This document shows positions 31,497 to 33,444 of a stretch of 33,444 bases of DNA, in pieces; within the stretch, counting starts at the first letter, position 1; the number at the start of each line of letters is the position of its first letter. A program made the translations under genes and the position numbers. Where the stretch lies: the NCBI GenBank assembly GCA_018002295.1, contig JAGNGI010000018.1, positions 1-33,444 on the forward strand, read 5' to 3'. The notes below the pieces were generated by a model. That model was not told where the DNA came from, did not search any database, and worked only from the letters and a program-made list of their open reading frames with translations. This DNA comes from Fidelibacterota bacterium. GTDB lineage: Bacteria > Fidelibacterota > UBA2242.

Positions 31497-33005
31497 ATGT
31501 CAATAAACAATGGCAATAACGATCTGGTTGAATATTTACATAGTTTGAGTGGTGAAATAGATCCGAAACAGGGTTCGGTAGCTATTATCTTAGCCGCCGG
31601 TCATGGCAAAAGAATTAAATCCGAACGTTCTAAAATGTTACACGAGATCTGGGGTGTGCCGACTGTGGTGCGCGTCGCTAATGCCGCCAGTAAAGGCTTG
31701 GCTTCTAACAATCAGATAATTGTCGTGGGTATTAAAGCCTGTGAAGTGGCGGAATCAGCAGGGAAAAGAGCAAATCGCATTTTTGTCTATCAGACCGAAC
31801 AAAAAGGTACCGGGCATGCCGTGAAAGAGGCACTTTCAGCCATTAGCCAGAATGGCCACATAAAAGACATTTATATCTTCCCGGGTGATATGGGATTGAT
31901 TACACCAGCCGTGGTCAGCGAACTTAAACGCCGTTTTGAACAATCCGGTTGTGGTTTAGCTTTGCTAACGGGAAATTATAAAGGTGAACCGGAAGCTAAT
32001 AGCTACGGTAGAATTATCCGCGTCCCGGCAAGAACAGCTACCGGTGAGCCCTCAGGAGAAGATGAGGGACGCGTTATTGAAATTAAGGAGCATAAAGATA
32101 TTCTAGCAATTCCCGAAAGCGGATTTTATACGACTGTGTATAATGGTAAAAAATATCAATTTAAACGTTCGGAATTGCTGGGAATCACGGAATATAATAC
32201 CGGCGTTTATGCGATGAAATTTGACCTCGCTCAGCGATTTATCCATCAACTTACTCCGGATAATGTGCAGGGTGAATTATACTTAACCGATATAATTGGT
32301 CTTTTCAATGCTAATAAAATTGAAGTAGAAGCTTATCCGGTTGACGACGAAAGTGCAGTAATCGGTTTTAACGTCAAGAGTGTTTTACAGGAAATGGAGA
32401 ATATTGCCCGCCGAAAGGTGTGGAAACTTCTGCGGGATATAATTTATATCGAGGATGAAAATGATTTTTTCATTGCCGATGAGGTAGTTATTCGGATTCT
32501 GGAAATGGATAAAATCAATCCGCCGCTCGACATTGAGATCGGCAAAGGTGTGCATATTTCGAGTGGTGTGCACCTCGAACGTGGCGTAAAAATTCGGGCG
32601 GGCTCTCTACTTAATGGTAACATCCATCTGGGCGTTGGCACGGTCATTCAGGAAAATGTTTCTCTTAGCACTTACCCCAATCAACAAATGACCATTGGAA
32701 AAAATTGTGTCATTATGCGCGGCGATTTGATAAAAGGTAACATTACAATCGGCGACAATACGAGCATCGAATCGAGCGTCATTATTACCGGCAGTAGCGA
32801 ATATCCAACTATCATCGGGAAAAATGTTGTCATCAAAGGGACTACTTATATATTTGGGTCAATTATCGAAGACGACCTGTTCATTGAGCATTCGGTATTG
32901 AAATGTAAAAGGGTAGAGCGCACAATCCGCAAAGATGGAACGATTCAGCCTGTTCGCTGGGTTATGCCCCAGCCACAAGGCCTGGATATCGTCCGCGATT
33001 TGTAA
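31497..33005 (+). CDS. GlmU-like N-acetylglucosamine-1-phosphate uridylyltransferase with atypical beta-helix
   Basis: 502 residues from ATG 31497, which has GGAG 6 bp upstream (a TTG 15 bp earlier is also open). The N-terminal nucleotidyltransferase has IILAAGHGKRIKSERSKML, QTEQKGTGHAVKEA, FPGDMGLIT, EIKEHKD, NTGVYAMKF and GFNVKSVLQEME, the GlmU uridylyltransferase set. A roughly 20-residue insertion precedes EYNTGVY. The C-terminal left-handed beta-helix (IGKGVHISSGVHLERGVKIR ... IGDNTSIESSVII) lacks the acetyl-CoA site residues of GlmU (no GNFVE, no NYDG, no HLxYxGD). It probably makes UDP-GlcNAc, or a related UDP-sugar, from an already acetylated substrate. It is the last gene of the run, 47 bp after cdsA. 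Confidence 0.82.
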   Translation: MSINNGNNDLVEYLHSLSGEIDPKQGSVAIILAAGHGKRIKSERSKMLHEIWGVPTVVRVANAASKGLASNNQIIVVGIKACEVAESAGKRANRIFVYQTEQKGTGHAVKEALSAISQNGHIKDIYIFPGDMGLITPAVVSELKRRFEQSGCGLALLTGNYKGEPEANSYGRIIRVPARTATGEPSGEDEGRVIEIKEHKDILAIPESGFYTTVYNGKKYQFKRSELLGITEYNTGVYAMKFDLAQRFIHQLTPDNVQGELYLTDIIGLFNANKIEVEAYPVDDESAVIGFNVKSVLQEMENIARRKVWKLLRDIIYIEDENDFFIADEVVIRILEMDKINPPLDIEIGKGVHISSGVHLERGVKIRAGSLLNGNIHLGVGTVIQENVSLSTYPNQQMTIGKNCVIMRGDLIKGNITIGDNTSIESSVIITGSSEYPTIIGKNVVIKGTTYIFGSIIEDDLFIEHSVLKCKRVERTIRKDGTIQPVRWVMPQPQGLDIVRDL

Positions 33006-33071
33006 CATTAACGTAGCCGGAAGGCTGGTTAGAAGAATTCATTTGGGGCAGTACGATTTAATCGTTATAAA

Positions 33072-33118
33072 AATCCGTTGGTCTGCGGATAGCGTCCCGC
33101 CCAGGCGGGATTGCGATG
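33072..33118. repeat. REP-like double hairpin
   Basis: ATCCG...CGGAT is followed by the GC-rich stem TCCCGCC (33095-33101) / GGCGGGA (33104-33110) with a 2-nt loop. It is a compact intergenic palindrome in a gap without genes (33006-33425). Open frames across it read like the spurious 'SRPAQAG'-type peptides such repeats produce. Confidence 0.55.
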
Positions 33119-33241
33119 TTCAATATCCGACAATTCCAGACATAGTTCATAGGGATGGTTGGAAGTTCCACAGTATTCCCGGGCTATTATCGGTCAGAAT
33201 CGTCTTAAAGGTCAATTTCTAGTGTTTATAATGGAGCACAA

Positions 33242-33262
33242 CCTCTTCTGATTAGGAAGAGG
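33242..33262 (+). other. Stem-loop downstream of a TATAAT
   Basis: CCTCTTC-TGATTAG-GAAGAGG is a perfect 7-bp stem, 10 bp after a TATAAT at 33227-33232 that lacks a good -35. No U tract follows, so it is not a classical terminator. It might lie in the leader of the next gene. Confidence 0.4.
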
Positions 33263-33359
33263 ATTAACTATACAATTATTTATAACTTTCAATGGCACAG
33301 ATTCTAGTTATTTAATGTGGTTCATCACAGAAAAGTGTGGGTAGATAAAGAAATGATTT

Positions 33360-33379
33360 GAAAAAGAGACATCTTTTTC
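33360..33379. other. A/T-rich stem-loop in the leader of the next gene
   Basis: GAAAAAGA-GACA-TCTTTTTC is an 8-bp stem with a 4-nt loop, 46 bp before the final ATG. Confidence 0.35.
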
Positions 33380-33425
33380 TCCAATTTTGGATTGTAAATG
33401 TTAATTAAAACAAAAGGAGAAAAGG

Positions 33426-33444
33426 ATGTCAGTGGAAATTACCG
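33426..33444 (+). CDS. Start of a gene cut by the window edge
   Basis: AAAGGAGAAAAGG directly precedes ATG at 33426, which opens MSVEIT before the window ends. The strong RBS supports a real start. Nothing can be said about the product. Confidence 0.5.

Noticed and set aside
32935..33222. 95-codon frame after the GlmU-like gene
   Set aside because: It overlaps the GlmU-like 3' end in another frame and then reads through the REP-like hairpin. No RBS.
33242..33262. Rho-independent terminator for the plus-strand gene run
   Set aside because: The stem is perfect but no U tract follows, and it lies more than 200 bp beyond the last stop. Kept only as a stem-loop.

Overview
The window looks like a chromosome segment from an uncultured or little-studied bacterium of the FCB superphylum outside Bacteroidota proper (Calditrichota, Marinimicrobia, KSB1, Zixibacteria or Cloacimonadota-like). 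This is inferred from the NYPNPFNP-type C-terminal sorting domain on the giant surface protein, the lipoprotein beginning CAYYNTYYNA, and the abundance of small 'ACCACTAAGRCWCGAAG' intergenic repeats. No rRNA or other species-level marker is present, so the phylum is not certain.

Layout. (1) 1-1615 is an accessory, decaying stretch: an intact tRNA-Ser(CGA) on the minus strand beside what looks like a wrecked second tRNA-Ser, then a twice-broken IS200/REP-associated (Y1/HUH) transposase flanked by two 77-bp direct repeats. (2) 1616-9316 is one very large secreted gene: signal peptide, complete M23 (LytM) peptidase, beta-sandwich domains, two tandem FN3 repeats, three LRR-plus-Ig modules built from near-identical 72-bp units (39 full LRRs), and a C-terminal sorting domain. 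(3) 15411 down to 9563 (minus strand) is an SOS mutagenesis cassette: lexA, a GxxExxY PD-(D/E)xK protein, a catalytically dead ImuB-like Y-family protein with a beta-clamp motif, and DnaE2/ImuC. Every gap inside it is filled with one repeat family, and one repeat has become the C-terminus of the ImuB-like protein. A tandem TTAC-N2-GTAA operator candidate sits at the lexA promoter. (4) 17928 down to 15624 (minus) is a three-gene operon: a stand-alone aspartokinase-type double ACT domain, a soluble PAS histidine kinase and a NarL/FixJ response regulator.

(5) 18132-33005 (plus) is a long co-directional housekeeping run: a GH38-like protein that has lost its metal and catalytic residues, murB and murA (peptidoglycan precursors), an alpha-glucan phosphorylase, a class III sirtuin, a TPR lipoprotein, pyrK-pyrD (dihydroorotate dehydrogenase B), an RlpA-like lipoprotein, cdsA (CDP-diacylglycerol) and a GlmU-like uridylyltransferase without the acetyltransferase site. 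The last six genes overlap or nearly abut and probably form one transcript. (6) 33006-33425 is intergenic with REP-like hairpins, followed by the first codons of a further gene.

The observations I rate highest are: LRR units whose DNA is almost invariant except at the solvent-exposed codons of the concave face (a VLR-like pattern), the repeat-invaded lexA-imuB-dnaE2 cassette with its candidate operator, the dead GH38 protein, and the ACT/two-component operon.
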